Assembly (NCBI GenBank): GCA_026398575.1
Contig: JAPLSP010000009.1
Coordinates: forward strand, 6,443 to 70,442
Source: Candidatus Sumerlaeota bacterium
GTDB taxonomy: Bacteria; Sumerlaeota; Sumerlaeia; JADFCT01
DNA length: 64,000 nucleotides
Reading direction: 5' to 3'
Under the pieces are notes generated by a model. The model saw nothing but the letters and a program-made list of their open reading frames with translations. It was not told where the DNA came from and searched no databases. Made by a program: the position numbers and the translations under genes. Below are positions 26,448 to 34,553 of this stretch, one piece after another (positions within the stretch are counted from its first letter, which is position 1; each line of letters starts with the position of its first letter).

Positions 26448-26704
26448 TTACTAAATGAAGATAGCCACGCAGCAAAATTCCTAATAGCTATATAATATTA
26501 TTAGGAAACATGTCGATAAGCTCTAAAAAAGGAAAATTGTGGAGTTGCTTTCCCCATTAAAATTAACAAAATGCCAATTATTAGGTGTATTAAAGACACT
26601 TCTGTTCGCGCGGAGAGGTAGAAAGCAAGACTGCTTCGAATCTTGATCATGTAAATAGTTTTTAGAGAAGTTGACTTTTAAATCAAAAAGTTGTAATTTT
26701 TTGC
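26448..26704. other. AT-rich intergenic region at left edge of an inserted module
   Basis: The region holds an inverted repeat TTCCTAATA / TATTAGGAA (26478-26486 and 26499-26507, 12-base loop) without a U-tract. No gene is seen. The sharp fall in GC compared with the acyl-CoA dehydrogenase gene suggests the boundary of transferred DNA. Confidence 0.5.
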
Positions 26705-26733
26705 TTGACACCTTACTAAAGAGAGTCTGTATT
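26705..26733 (+). promoter_or_regulatory. Sigma-70-type promoter of the ImmA-like module
   Basis: TTGACA (26705-26710) is followed after 17 bases by TGTATT (26728-26733). An alternative TATTTT at 26730 would give 19-base spacing. It lies about 70 bases upstream of the first start codon. Confidence 0.6.
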
Positions 26734-26751
26734 TTACCAAGAAAAGGCGCA

Positions 26752-26778
26752 GTTAGGGGTAACTAATGATCCCCTAAC
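26752..26778. promoter_or_regulatory. Operator-like inverted repeat GTTAGGGG-N11-CCCCTAAC
   Basis: Perfect 8-bp arms flank an 11-base spacer, starting about 18 bases downstream of the -10 element and ending 24 bases before the small first gene. The position suits an autoregulatory operator that blocks transcription. A transcript attenuator hairpin is the alternative, but it lacks a U-run. Confidence 0.55.
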
Positions 26779-26802
26779 TTATTTAACTAAAGGAGGAGAA
26801 CG

Positions 26803-26982
26803 ATGGAAAAGCGAAAATCTACATTAAGCGCGGAATTTCGAAATGAACTGCGAAGGGCGAATGTGATTGCTGTTAAAGGATTATCGCATTTGAAGGATGA
26901 AAACGTTGGGCGTGCGATTCTTGCCAGAATTTTAGATCAAACGAAAAAAGGAAAGCAAGGAGCTTATCATGCCCAATCGTAA
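26803..26982 (+). CDS. Small basic protein preceding the ImmA-like gene
   Basis: 59 residues with a strong AGGAGGAG site. It is basic and helical (KRKSTLSAEFRNELRRANVIAVKGL, shown here only in part: STLSAEFRNELRRAN). It overlaps the next gene by 14 bases, so the two are translationally coupled. The size, charge and operator-like repeat upstream fit a DNA-binding antitoxin or regulator, but I do not recognise a helix-turn-helix family with confidence. Confidence 0.6.
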   Translation: MEKRKSTLSAEFRNELRRANVIAVKGLSHLKDENVGRAILARILDQTKKGKQGAYHAQS

Positions 26983-27511
26983 TTGGGGGAAAGCGAAAAG
27001 CTTCGATGAAATAATTGCTGTCGCTGACGCAGCTAGTAAACTAGCTGAAGAGAAGTGTCCTGAGGCATCGCTCATTCGCCTGGCTGAAAAAATTGCTCAA
27101 AGGCATATTCGTATCGAAGAAGCTCCAGAGCTAGCAAGCCATAGCGGAGATGGCTTGCTTTTTGTTTTTAAAGACTTGAGTTGTCCGATTTTTATCTGCG
27201 TGCCCCCAATGAAGGATGATCCAGCTTTCTTTAGATTTTCTCTTTACCATGAAATTGCCCATATCATTTTTGGTGATATAAAGACCCTAGATCCACCGGA
27301 TTCTGAAGATCCTTACCAAGAAACGGATGAAGAATGGTTGCGAGCAATACGGTTTGCAATAAGGATGATGTTTATTCATTGGAAATCCATAAAGAAGGAA
27401 AATATCAGCATTCAGGAAATTCTTGATTTGATTAAAAGCATTATACAGCGTATGCCTGAATTTGACTGGTATAATGAAATTAAAAAAATTATTGAGCGAC
27501 CGTTACAATAA
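26969..27511 (+). CDS. ImmA/IrrE-like zinc metallopeptidase (HExxH)
   Basis: 180 residues. SLYHEIAHIIFGD (about 91-103) carries the HExxH zinc-protease motif in the context typical of ImmA/IrrE (M78) proteins, which cleave or inactivate a partner repressor in mobile elements and stress switches. The neighbouring small protein is the obvious candidate partner. Residues before the motif (DGLLFVFKDLSCPIFICVP) match the beta-sheet that frames it. Low GC, its own promoter, and insertion between the acyl-CoA dehydrogenase and etf genes indicate a transferred toxin-antitoxin-like or element-control module. Confidence 0.72.
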   Translation: MPNRNWGKAKSFDEIIAVADAASKLAEEKCPEASLIRLAEKIAQRHIRIEEAPELASHSGDGLLFVFKDLSCPIFICVPPMKDDPAFFRFSLYHEIAHIIFGDIKTLDPPDSEDPYQETDEEWLRAIRFAIRMMFIHWKSIKKENISIQEILDLIKSIIQRMPEFDWYNEIKKIIERPLQ

Positions 27512-27651
27512 TTTAAGCCCACAATAAGATTGAGAGAGATACCCTGTTATAGATTATGCATGTGATTTAATAATGGAGATTCGGCCTTAGCCAAAGGTGG
27601 CCGGGTTTCCATTTTTTTAGTTTCATTCTGAACTCAAAGTTGGAGTAGTCT

Positions 27652-28449
27652 ATGAACATTGTTGTGTGCATCAAGCAGGTTCCGGAAACGACCGATGTGA
27701 AGATCAATCCGGAAACCAACACGCTGATCCGCGAAGGCGTGGCGTCCATTGTCAATCCTTTTGACATGTACGCCCTCGAACAGGCCTTGCGCATCCGCGA
27801 CGCGGTGGGGGGGAAGGTCATCGTGGTCACGATGGGCCCGCCGCAAGCCGAAGTCGCGCTCAAGGAATGCGTCGAGATCGGCGCGGACGACATCTACCTG
27901 GTTTCCGACCGCGCCTTCGCCGGTTCGGATACCTGGGCCACAGGCTGGACGATGGCGGCGGCCATCCGCAAGATCAACGAAAAGGACAAGGTTGATCTGA
28001 TCATCTGCGGCAAACAGGCGATTGACGGCGACACGGCGCAAGTCGGCCCGGGCATCTCCGAATATCTCGACTGGGCCTTCGTCGGCTACGTCAACAAGGT
28101 CGTCGAGACCAAGGCGGACAAGATCATCCTGCACCGCGCCAGCGACTACGGCCACGACGTGATCGAGGCGCCGCTGCCCGCCGTGCTGACCGTGCTCAAA
28201 GAAATCGGCGAGCCGCGCATGCCAACCCTGAAGGGCAAGATGAAAGCCAAGAAGACGGCGCCCATCAAGCTGACGATTGCCGATCTGGGCATTGACAAGA
28301 ACGACACGGGCCTGGCCGGTTCGCCGACGGTCGTTTCGAAAATCTTCTCGCCTCCCAAGCGCAGCGGACACTGCAAATATCTCAGCGGAGCTCCCGAGAA
28401 TGCGGCCAATGAACTACATCGCGGCCTGAAGGAGGCTATGATAATATGA
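27652..28449 (+). CDS. etfB: Electron transfer flavoprotein beta subunit
   Basis: 265 residues. Family features are MNIVVCIKQVPETTDVK at the start, NPFDMYALEQALRI, the AMP/FAD-binding ICGKQAIDGDTAQVGPG (about 117-133) and the LPAVLTVLKEIGEPRMPTLKGKMKA recognition region, cited here in parts. It forms a heterodimer with EtfA and carries electrons from acyl-CoA dehydrogenase. The last four bases overlap the etfA start (ATGA-type), so the two are coupled. Confidence 0.95.
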   Translation: MNIVVCIKQVPETTDVKINPETNTLIREGVASIVNPFDMYALEQALRIRDAVGGKVIVVTMGPPQAEVALKECVEIGADDIYLVSDRAFAGSDTWATGWTMAAAIRKINEKDKVDLIICGKQAIDGDTAQVGPGISEYLDWAFVGYVNKVVETKADKIILHRASDYGHDVIEAPLPAVLTVLKEIGEPRMPTLKGKMKAKKTAPIKLTIADLGIDKNDTGLAGSPTVVSKIFSPPKRSGHCKYLSGAPENAANELHRGLKEAMII

Positions 28450-29666
28450 GCGGATTCAAGATAGATCTCGAAGCCTGTATCGGCTGCCAGGCCTGCATTC
28501 CGGCCTGCCCGTTTGCCGCGTTGGAGCCGCAGGACGTGGAAAGCGGCGAAACCAAAGTCAAGGTTAACGAAGCCTGCAACTTGTGCGGCGCGTGCGTGCC
28601 GGTCTGCCCGGTCAACGCGCTTTCGATCGAAAAACCGGTGGTGGAAGAAAAGCCCGGCGCCGAGGATTTCTCCAAATACAAAGGCGTCTGGGTGTTTGCC
28701 GAACAGCGTCGCGGGAAAGTGTGCTCCGTGGCGATGGAACTGATCGGCGAGGGGCGCAAGCTGGCCGACAAACTCGGCGAGGATTTGTGCGCCGTGTTTT
28801 TCGGCTCGAACATCAAAGCGCAGGCCGAAGACCTGCTCTTCTTTGGCGTCAACAAAGTCTATGTCGTTGACGATCCGCTGCTCGAGCATTTCCACGGCGA
28901 GCCTTATACCAAGGCGATGGAAATGCTGATCAGGAAATACAAACCCAGCATCGTCCTGACCGGCGCCACCGCCGTGGGGCGCAATTTCATCCCGCGCGTG
29001 GCCGCTCGCGTGCGCACCGGCCTGACGGCCGACTGCACGGGGCTGGACATCGAAGACTCGACGCGCATCCTCCTGCAGACCCGTCCCGCCTTTGGCGGCA
29101 ACATCATGGCCACAATCCGCTGCGAAAAATACCGTCCGCAGATGTCCACCGTGCGCCACAAGGTGATGAAAGAGGCCAAGCGGCGCGAGGCGAAATCGGG
29201 CGTCATCATTGAAGAGAAGCTCCCCGACAACGCGAAGAATCCCAAAATCAAATTGCTCGAAGTGCTCGACGCCATCGAATCCACGATCAACATTGTGGAC
29301 GCCGACATCATCGTGTCGGGCGGGCGCGGACTGGGCGATCCCAAAAACTTCTCCTATATCGAGGAGTTCGCGCAGGCTCTAGGCGGCGCGGTCGGCGCGT
29401 CGCGCGCGGCGGTGGACGCCGGATGGTATCCCTACAGCCACCAGGTCGGACAGACCGGCAAGACCGTCTGCCCGAAGCTTTACATCGCCGTCGGCATTTC
29501 CGGCGCCGTGCAGCATCTGGCGGGCATGGGTTCGAGCGGCTGCATTGTTGCCATCAACCGCGATCCCGAGGCGCCGATCTTCCAATACGCCGATTACGGC
29601 ATCGTCGCCGATTTCAAAGAAGTGCTTCCCGCGATGATCGAGCGCTTCTGGAAGAAGAACGCCTGA
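28446..29666 (+). CDS. etfA: Electron transfer flavoprotein alpha subunit with N-terminal 2[4Fe-4S] ferredoxin domain
   Basis: 406 residues. Residues 1-60 hold two CxxCxxCxxxCP motifs ([12 protein letters not shown] and [12 protein letters not shown]), a bacterial two-cluster ferredoxin. The rest is EtfA with the FAD-binding [28 protein letters not shown] and [11 protein letters not shown] near the C-terminus. Ferredoxin-fused EtfA subunits are known from electron-bifurcating complexes such as caffeyl-CoA reductase, where NADH reduces both an acyl-CoA and ferredoxin. With the acyl-CoA dehydrogenase upstream this points to anaerobic energy metabolism. The bifurcation itself is inference. Confidence 0.94.
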   Translation: MSGFKIDLEACIGCQACIPACPFAALEPQDVESGETKVKVNEACNLCGACVPVCPVNALSIEKPVVEEKPGAEDFSKYKGVWVFAEQRRGKVCSVAMELIGEGRKLADKLGEDLCAVFFGSNIKAQAEDLLFFGVNKVYVVDDPLLEHFHGEPYTKAMEMLIRKYKPSIVLTGATAVGRNFIPRVAARVRTGLTADCTGLDIEDSTRILLQTRPAFGGNIMATIRCEKYRPQMSTVRHKVMKEAKRREAKSGVIIEEKLPDNAKNPKIKLLEVLDAIESTINIVDADIIVSGGRGLGDPKNFSYIEEFAQALGGAVGASRAAVDAGWYPYSHQVGQTGKTVCPKLYIAVGISGAVQHLAGMGSSGCIVAINRDPEAPIFQYADYGIVADFKEVLPAMIERFWKKNA

Positions 29667-29697
29667 TTTTTAAGGGCGCCAATTCCAAAAATCCAAT

Positions 29698-29737
29698 CAA
29701 GAGCCCGCTGGAAGCGAATGCCTTCAGCGGGCTCTTG
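29698..29737 (+). terminator. Hairpin after etfA
   Basis: CAAGAGCCCGCTG pairs with CAGCGGGCTCTTG around a GAAG/CTTC extension and a small loop. The stem is strong, but the run after it (CATTATAAAA) is not a proper U-tract, so termination may be weak or factor-dependent. Confidence 0.6.
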
Positions 29738-29847
29738 CATTATAAAACGCGCCTGCTTTCCTGATTTCCGGCTTGAAGGCGCTGGCGCCGCGTTTATATG
29801 ATCTGCCCGGAGGCTTGAACGCAAACTACACAAAGAGGAGTTTCGCG

Positions 29848-30543
29848 ATGAAAAAATTGTTCGCTTTTTGGGCCATTCCATTGCTTTCAGGAGCCATGAT
29901 GATGATAGCCTCATGTCAAAAACAAAATTCCGTGCCAGCCTCGCCAGCCTCGACCATTAAACTCGAAGCCGGCGTTTACGCCAAGATGGACACCACGCTG
30001 GGAAACATGATCATCCAGTTGTATGCCGACGAGGCGCCAAAGACCGTTGAGAACTTCATCAGTCTGGCCGAGGGAACAAAGGCCTGGAAAGATCCCAACA
30101 CGGGCAATGAGCAAACAGGCAAACCGCTCTATAATGGAACGGCCTTTCATCGCGTAATCCAAGGCTTCATGGCGCAAGGCGGCGATCCTTCAGGGACGGG
30201 CGGCGGCGACGTCGGCTTCACGATCCCGATGGAAAAATCGCCGAAGCTCAACCATGACCGCGCTGGCCGTGTCGCCATGGCGCGCAAGGCGGACCCGGAT
30301 TCGGCCAGCTGCCAGTTCTATATCACTTTCGGCCCGACGTCATTTCTCGATCAGCCCCCCGGCTATGCGGTTTTCGGCCAGGTGATCCACGGCATGGAGG
30401 CCGTCAAGGCCATGGAAGAAGTCGCAGCGCCTCGCCAAGCCCGAGACAGCCATCCGAGCAAGGAAATCAAGATTCAAAAAGTGACGATTCTTCGCGTGGA
30501 TAAAGGCAAAACTTCCACCGTTGATCTGAGCGCCAAGAGCTAA
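29848..30543 (+). CDS. Cyclophilin-type peptidyl-prolyl isomerase, lipoprotein
   Basis: 231 residues from ATG 29848 (AAGAGGAG site). The signal ends in MMMIASC, a lipobox giving a lipidated Cys near residue 22. The cyclophilin core has YNGTAFHRVIQGFMAQGGDP (active-site Arg and Phe), SCQFYITFG and the GYAVFGQVIHGMEAV strand. It assists proline isomerisation of exported proteins on the periplasmic face. It is paralogous to the next gene; a 42-bp inverted repeat lies between them. Confidence 0.92.
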   Translation: MKKLFAFWAIPLLSGAMMMIASCQKQNSVPASPASTIKLEAGVYAKMDTTLGNMIIQLYADEAPKTVENFISLAEGTKAWKDPNTGNEQTGKPLYNGTAFHRVIQGFMAQGGDPSGTGGGDVGFTIPMEKSPKLNHDRAGRVAMARKADPDSASCQFYITFGPTSFLDQPPGYAVFGQVIHGMEAVKAMEEVAAPRQARDSHPSKEIKIQKVTILRVDKGKTSTVDLSAKS

Positions 30544-30583
30544 GCGCGGATATCGAAAGGGATGATTTAATGCGGATAGGAAC

Positions 30584-30690
30584 GGCGCCAGCTTTTGGAG
30601 TAAGGTGGCTTGCCGCCTTCTTTTTAGCGCCAAGGCTATTGAAACGCCAAAAAGAAGGCGGCAAGCCACCTTACTCCAAAAGCTGGCGCC
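30584..30690. repeat. 42-bp perfect inverted repeat (large hairpin)
   Basis: Bases 30584-30625 are the exact reverse complement of 30649-30690, starting GGCGCCAGCTTTTGGAG. The 23-base loop can pair further (GCG/CGC). The element lies between the two cyclophilin genes and encodes nothing convincing. It may be a dispersed palindromic element or act as a transcript-end structure. Confidence 0.92.
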
Positions 30691-30814
30691 ACGCGCGGCC
30701 GCATTGCGTTTGTCCCTTGGACAAATATTTGCTATTGAATTTATGTCTCAGAGCGCCAAGCGAATAATGAACAATCATGGGGATGCGATCATAATATAAA
30801 GGAGCACTCGCTTT

Positions 30815-31612
30815 ATGAGCGGATTAAAATATCTTCGATGCGCGTTGCTTGTCATCGGCGCCGCGCTGGCGACGGCCGCTGCCGCGCCGGCCACGACGGT
30901 GACGCTGACCGAGGGCGTCTATGCCAAAATGGACACCACGCTTGGGCCCATGATCATAGAACTATATGAGAATGACGCCCCTCATACGGTTCAAAATTTT
31001 ATTGAACTGGCCGAAGGCAAGAAAAAATGGAAAGACCCCAAAACCGGCCAGTGGCAGACGGGAAAGCCCTTGTATGACGGGACGGTTTTCCATCACGTCA
31101 TCAAAAACTTCATGGCGCAGGGCGGCGATCCCGCGGGAACGGGCGCGGGCGACGTGGGATTTACGATTCCTTTCGAGAAGTCGCCGCGGCTCCGCCATGA
31201 CCGCCCGGGTGTCGTTGCGATGGCCCGAACGCCGGACCCGGATTCGGCCGCTTCCCAGTTCTATATTACATTCAAGCGGGCCGATAAGCTGGACAACCCT
31301 CCCGGCTACGCCGTTTTTGGTCAGGTGTTGCACGGCATGGACACGGTCCGGGCGCTCGAGCAGGCGCCAACCGATCCCAAATCTCTCGAACAAAGCCGCC
31401 CATTGCAGGAGATCAAGATCAAGAAAGTAACGATCATTCGCGTGGAAAAAGGGCAAACCGCCGAAGTGAAGCTGGATGACAAACCGCAAACCGTCGGCGA
31501 CGCCCCTAAAAATACTCCGCTCAGTCCCGATCAGTTGCGAAGCCTTGGACTTCCCTCTCAGGGCAATCCACCGGGGAGCAAGCCCAAAGCGGAAACCAAT
31601 TACGGAAAGTAA
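30815..31612 (+). CDS. Cyclophilin-type peptidyl-prolyl isomerase, exported
   Basis: 265 residues. A Sec signal peptide (ALLVIGAALATAAAAPA) is followed by a cyclophilin domain nearly colinear with the preceding paralogue: YDGTVFHHVIKNFMAQGGDP (the active-site Arg of HRVI is replaced by His in FHHVI), SQFYITF and GYAVFGQVLHGMDTV. Loss of that Arg may lower catalysis. A Pro/Lys-rich tail of about 45 residues is unique to this copy. GGAG upstream of the ATG. It lies ten bases before hldE. Confidence 0.9.
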   Translation: MSGLKYLRCALLVIGAALATAAAAPATTVTLTEGVYAKMDTTLGPMIIELYENDAPHTVQNFIELAEGKKKWKDPKTGQWQTGKPLYDGTVFHHVIKNFMAQGGDPAGTGAGDVGFTIPFEKSPRLRHDRPGVVAMARTPDPDSAASQFYITFKRADKLDNPPGYAVFGQVLHGMDTVRALEQAPTDPKSLEQSRPLQEIKIKKVTIIRVEKGQTAEVKLDDKPQTVGDAPKNTPLSPDQLRSLGLPSQGNPPGSKPKAETNYGK

Positions 31613-31622
31613 CCTGAAGATC

Positions 31623-33098
31623 ATGCCGCCATTCAGTTGGACAGCTCAGGCCATTCGCGGCCTTGCCGGATTGCGGATCATGGTCATCGGCGATCTGATC
31701 CTGGATCGCTATATCTGGGGGCGGACCGAACGCGCCTCGCCCGAGGCGCCCGTCCTCGTGGTGGACTACGTCTCGGAATATTCCCTTCTGGGCGGCGCCG
31801 GGAACGTTGTCAGCAACCTGTGTGCAGGCGGATCGCTGGTGATGCCCTGCGGTGTGGTTGGCGCCGATCTCAACGGCGATGAGATTCGCCGGATGCTCCA
31901 GAAGCGTGGAGCGGGGGTGAGCGGGATACTCAGCGACTTGTCGCGCCCTACCATTGAAAAAACCCGCATCCTTTCGGGCAACCAGCAGGTTCTGCGCATT
32001 GATCGCGAGAATCGCTGCGAGATCCGAGAGGAACTGCGCGGCCAGATGCTCGCGTGGATCGAACAGCATATTGAAGGCTGCGCGGGCGTAGTGCTTTCGG
32101 ACTACCTCAAAGGGACGCTTTGCCCGGGGCTGATCGAGCGCGTGACGGCGCTCTGCCGCCGGCGCGGCCTTGTGATCGTCGGCGATCCGAAGGGCCATGA
32201 CTACGCGCGCTATCGCGGCGTGGATTTCATCACGCCCAACCAGAAAGAGGCGCAGGCGGCCAGCCACGTGACGATCGAAGACGCCGAGTCTCTTCGGCGG
32301 GCGGGGCGCAAACTGCTTTCGCTGACGCGCGGGCGCGGCGTCGTGATCACGCGCGGCCACGAAGACACCGCCGTCTTTTTGAGAGGCGGCAAATCGTTTC
32401 TGGCGCCCGTTCATCCGCGGGAAGTCTATGACGTGACGGGCGCGGGCGACACCTTCATCAGCTACTTCGCGCTGGCGCTGTTCGGAGGCTATTCGCCGCA
32501 GGCGGCCGCCGAGCTGGGCAACCTGGCGGGCGGATTGGCGGTTGAGAAAATCGGCGCGGTGGACGTCACGACGGAAGACCTTGTCAATGAGATCGAAGGC
32601 GTTCAACCGGCGCGCAAACTCAAGTCCATCGCCGAGCTCGAACACATCTGCGCCCGCCTGCGCAATGAAGGCAAGCGGATCGTGATCTGCCAGGGCAGCT
32701 TCGACCTGCTGCACGCGGGCCACATCCGGTTCCTGCGCGAGGCGCGCCGGCGAGGAGACGTCCTGGTCGTCAGCATGTTTTCCGACCGCATGATCCATAA
32801 GCTGAAGGGCAAAGGCCGCCCGTTTATTGATCTCGCGCAGCGCGCCGAGATTCTGTCTTCGCTCGATCCGGTGGACTATATCGTCGAGTGCGACGAGGAA
32901 ACGCCCGCCAGCAATATCCAGCGGCTGCGCCCTCACGTCTTCGCCACTGGCGCCAACCATCCGGTAGCCGAGCGTTTCATTGACCGGTCGGTCAATCCCT
33001 ATGCGGGTGAAATCCACCTCGTCCCCGCCTATCCCGGCGCGACGAAGGACCAGCTGATCGAGCGGGTATTCCAGATGAGGTGGGGGAGGAAAAGATGA
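31623..33098 (+). CDS. hldE: Bifunctional heptose 7-phosphate kinase / heptose 1-phosphate adenylyltransferase
   Basis: 491 residues. The N-terminal PfkB-type kinase (about 1-330) has GDLILDRYIWG, GGAGNVVSNL and the anion-hole motif DVTGAGDTFIS. The C-terminal nucleotidyltransferase (about 345-491) has CQGSFDLLHAGHIRFL and the late HLVPAYPGATKDQLIERV. Together they make ADP-D-glycero-beta-D-manno-heptose for LPS core, implying a Gram-negative outer membrane. The ATG at 31623 gives the family N-terminus; an in-frame upstream start would overlap the cyclophilin gene. The stop overlaps the next start (ATGA). Confidence 0.94.
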   Translation: MPPFSWTAQAIRGLAGLRIMVIGDLILDRYIWGRTERASPEAPVLVVDYVSEYSLLGGAGNVVSNLCAGGSLVMPCGVVGADLNGDEIRRMLQKRGAGVSGILSDLSRPTIEKTRILSGNQQVLRIDRENRCEIREELRGQMLAWIEQHIEGCAGVVLSDYLKGTLCPGLIERVTALCRRRGLVIVGDPKGHDYARYRGVDFITPNQKEAQAASHVTIEDAESLRRAGRKLLSLTRGRGVVITRGHEDTAVFLRGGKSFLAPVHPREVYDVTGAGDTFISYFALALFGGYSPQAAAELGNLAGGLAVEKIGAVDVTTEDLVNEIEGVQPARKLKSIAELEHICARLRNEGKRIVICQGSFDLLHAGHIRFLREARRRGDVLVVSMFSDRMIHKLKGKGRPFIDLAQRAEILSSLDPVDYIVECDEETPASNIQRLRPHVFATGANHPVAERFIDRSVNPYAGEIHLVPAYPGATKDQLIERVFQMRWGRKR

Positions 33099-33409
33099 TG
33101 AATCGTCGCGAACTGATGAGTCGAATCAAGTCCGCGCTACAAGCAGCGCATGGAGAGCGATTGAAGGCAGTGGTGTTATTTGGCTCAGAAGCCAGAAATA
33201 CCGCCACCTCTGAAAGCGATATTGATATCCTTGTTGTTATGCGTGACAAGGTCTGCACCCAAGATGACCTCGCCAATTTGGATGCGCTCTATCCCTTGAT
33301 TTTGGAATCGGAGCGTCCGATTGACGCCATTTCGGTGGCCGAAACGGATTTTGAGGCCGCTCTTTTTCCACTCTATCAAAACGCGAAGAAAGAGGGAATT
33401 TTTCTGTGA
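33095..33409 (+). CDS. MNT-type nucleotidyltransferase (HEPN/MNT module I)
   Basis: 104 residues. VVLFGSEARNTATSESDIDILVV (shown as GSEARN...SDIDILVV) is the GSx10DxD catalytic motif of minimal nucleotidyltransferases. In characterised pairs, MntA is the antitoxin that AMPylates the HEPN toxin. The start overlaps hldE by four bases and the stop overlaps the HEPN gene by four bases, so all three may be on one transcript. Confidence 0.88.
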   Translation: MMNRRELMSRIKSALQAAHGERLKAVVLFGSEARNTATSESDIDILVVMRDKVCTQDDLANLDALYPLILESERPIDAISVAETDFEAALFPLYQNAKKEGIFL

Positions 33410-33831
33410 AAGAATATGCCCTTGATCTATGGCAGCGGGCCGTTGAGGCGCTGAATGCTGCCCGGCGATTGATCGGAGTTAGCAGTGACAATGCCGCTTC
33501 GCGAGCCTATTATGCGGCTTTTTTTGCCGCGACCGCGTTGTTTGCGCTGGAGGACAGAACCTTCACCAAGCACACCGCCGTGCGGGCGGCGATTCATAGG
33601 GACTTGGTTAAAGCGGGACGCTGGCCGGTTGAAAGAGGCAAGGATTTCTCTCGCTTGATGAGCCTTCGCGCATGGGGGGATTACGGTGGAAGCCGTCACA
33701 TCAGCTATGAGGAAGCGATCGAATCCATCGAGCGAGCCGAGCATATTGTGGAGCAAGTGCATAATGAGCATCCGGAGTTTTTCCCAATGGGTGTATCGGA
33801 TGATACTGGCGCTTCAAGCAACAAAGGTTAA
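33406..33831 (+). CDS. HEPN-domain protein, UPF0332-like (HEPN/MNT module I)
   Basis: 141 residues from a GTG overlapping the MNT stop. ASRAYYAAFFAATALFALE (about 26-44) is the typical first long helix of UPF0332/HEPN proteins, and LMSLRAWGDYGG replaces the usual LRnxaDY segment. The R-x4-6-H RNase motif of classical HEPN toxins is not obvious, so nuclease activity is uncertain. It is the presumed toxin partner of the preceding gene. Confidence 0.82.
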   Translation: MKEYALDLWQRAVEALNAARRLIGVSSDNAASRAYYAAFFAATALFALEDRTFTKHTAVRAAIHRDLVKAGRWPVERGKDFSRLMSLRAWGDYGGSRHISYEEAIESIERAEHIVEQVHNEHPEFFPMGVSDDTGASSNKG

Positions 33832-33834
33832 TCC

Positions 33835-34407
33835 ATGAACGAAGATAAGCAAATCACGCGGCAGGACTTTCTGGCCAATTGCGGACGCGGCGCGGCGCTG
33901 CTGTTGCTGGGCGGCGCGGCCGGCACGCTGGCGCAACGGACCGTGCGCAGCAGGCAAGTCTGGCAGATTGATCCCGCCAAATGCATCCAGTGCGGCCAGT
34001 GCGCCGATTATTGCGTGCTGGACCAGTCGGCCGTGCGCTGTTTTCATACCTACCCGATGTGCGGCTATTGCGATCTGTGTTCGGGTTTCTTCAAGACGGA
34101 TCATAATGCGCTGAATGAAGGCGCGGAAAATCAAATGTGCCCGGCCGGCGCCATCCGCCGTAACTTTGTCACGCAGCCTTATTTCCAATACACGATTGAC
34201 GAAAACAAGTGCGTCGGCTGCGGACGGTGCGTCAAGGGATGCGTGAAATACGGCAACGGCTCGCTGTATCTCCAGGTCAAGCACAGCATCTGCGTCAACT
34301 GCAATCAGTGCAACATCGCCGCGAACTGCCCGTCCAACGCCTTTGTCCGCCTGCCCGCCGACGCGCCGTATCTCGACCGCTTGCCAAAAGAAGAGCCGAA
34401 GGCTTAG
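33835..34407 (+). CDS. Exported or membrane-tethered polyferredoxin-like 4Fe-4S protein
   Basis: 190 residues. The N-terminus (ITRQDFLANCGRGAALLLLGGAA) resembles a Tat signal, but has only one of the twin arginines (TRQ instead of RR). At least four cysteine groups follow: CIQCGQCADYC, MCGYCDLC, CVGCGRCVKGC and CVNCNQCNIAANC, enough for three or four [4Fe-4S] clusters. It is probably an electron-transfer subunit facing the periplasm; no partner oxidoreductase is adjacent. Confidence 0.8.
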   Translation: MNEDKQITRQDFLANCGRGAALLLLGGAAGTLAQRTVRSRQVWQIDPAKCIQCGQCADYCVLDQSAVRCFHTYPMCGYCDLCSGFFKTDHNALNEGAENQMCPAGAIRRNFVTQPYFQYTIDENKCVGCGRCVKGCVKYGNGSLYLQVKHSICVNCNQCNIAANCPSNAFVRLPADAPYLDRLPKEEPKA

Positions 34408-34410
34408 CGC

Positions 34411-34536
34411 CAAAGGACACCAAGGACTGCAAGGACCGCAAGGACAAGGCGCTAGATAAAGCGCTGGAATGAGAGTTGCCCAATTTGGCGCACGGCACAT
34501 CGTCCTTGATGTCCTTGATGTCCCTGTTGTCCTTCC
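34411..34536. repeat. Inverted pair of 9-bp arrays
   Basis: CAAGGACNN units (34411-34448) face TCCTTGATG units (about 34502-34536), the same layout as downstream of sat. The second array lies just before the true start of the next gene and would be translated as MSLMSL-like sequence if an upstream ATG were used. Confidence 0.75.
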
Positions 34537-34553
34537 GGCTTTTTGGAATTTCT

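Noticed and set aside
30584..30690. Intrinsic terminator of the first cyclophilin gene
   Set aside because: The perfect arms are far longer than terminator stems and no U-tract follows, so it is listed as a repeat element.
31521..33017. 498-codon leftward frame opposite hldE
   Set aside because: Antisense shadow; hldE on the plus strand has all kinase and nucleotidyltransferase motifs.
34476..34553. Upstream start for the large exported protein
   Set aside because: It would translate a 9-bp array (MSLMSL) ahead of a clean signal peptide beginning at 34554.
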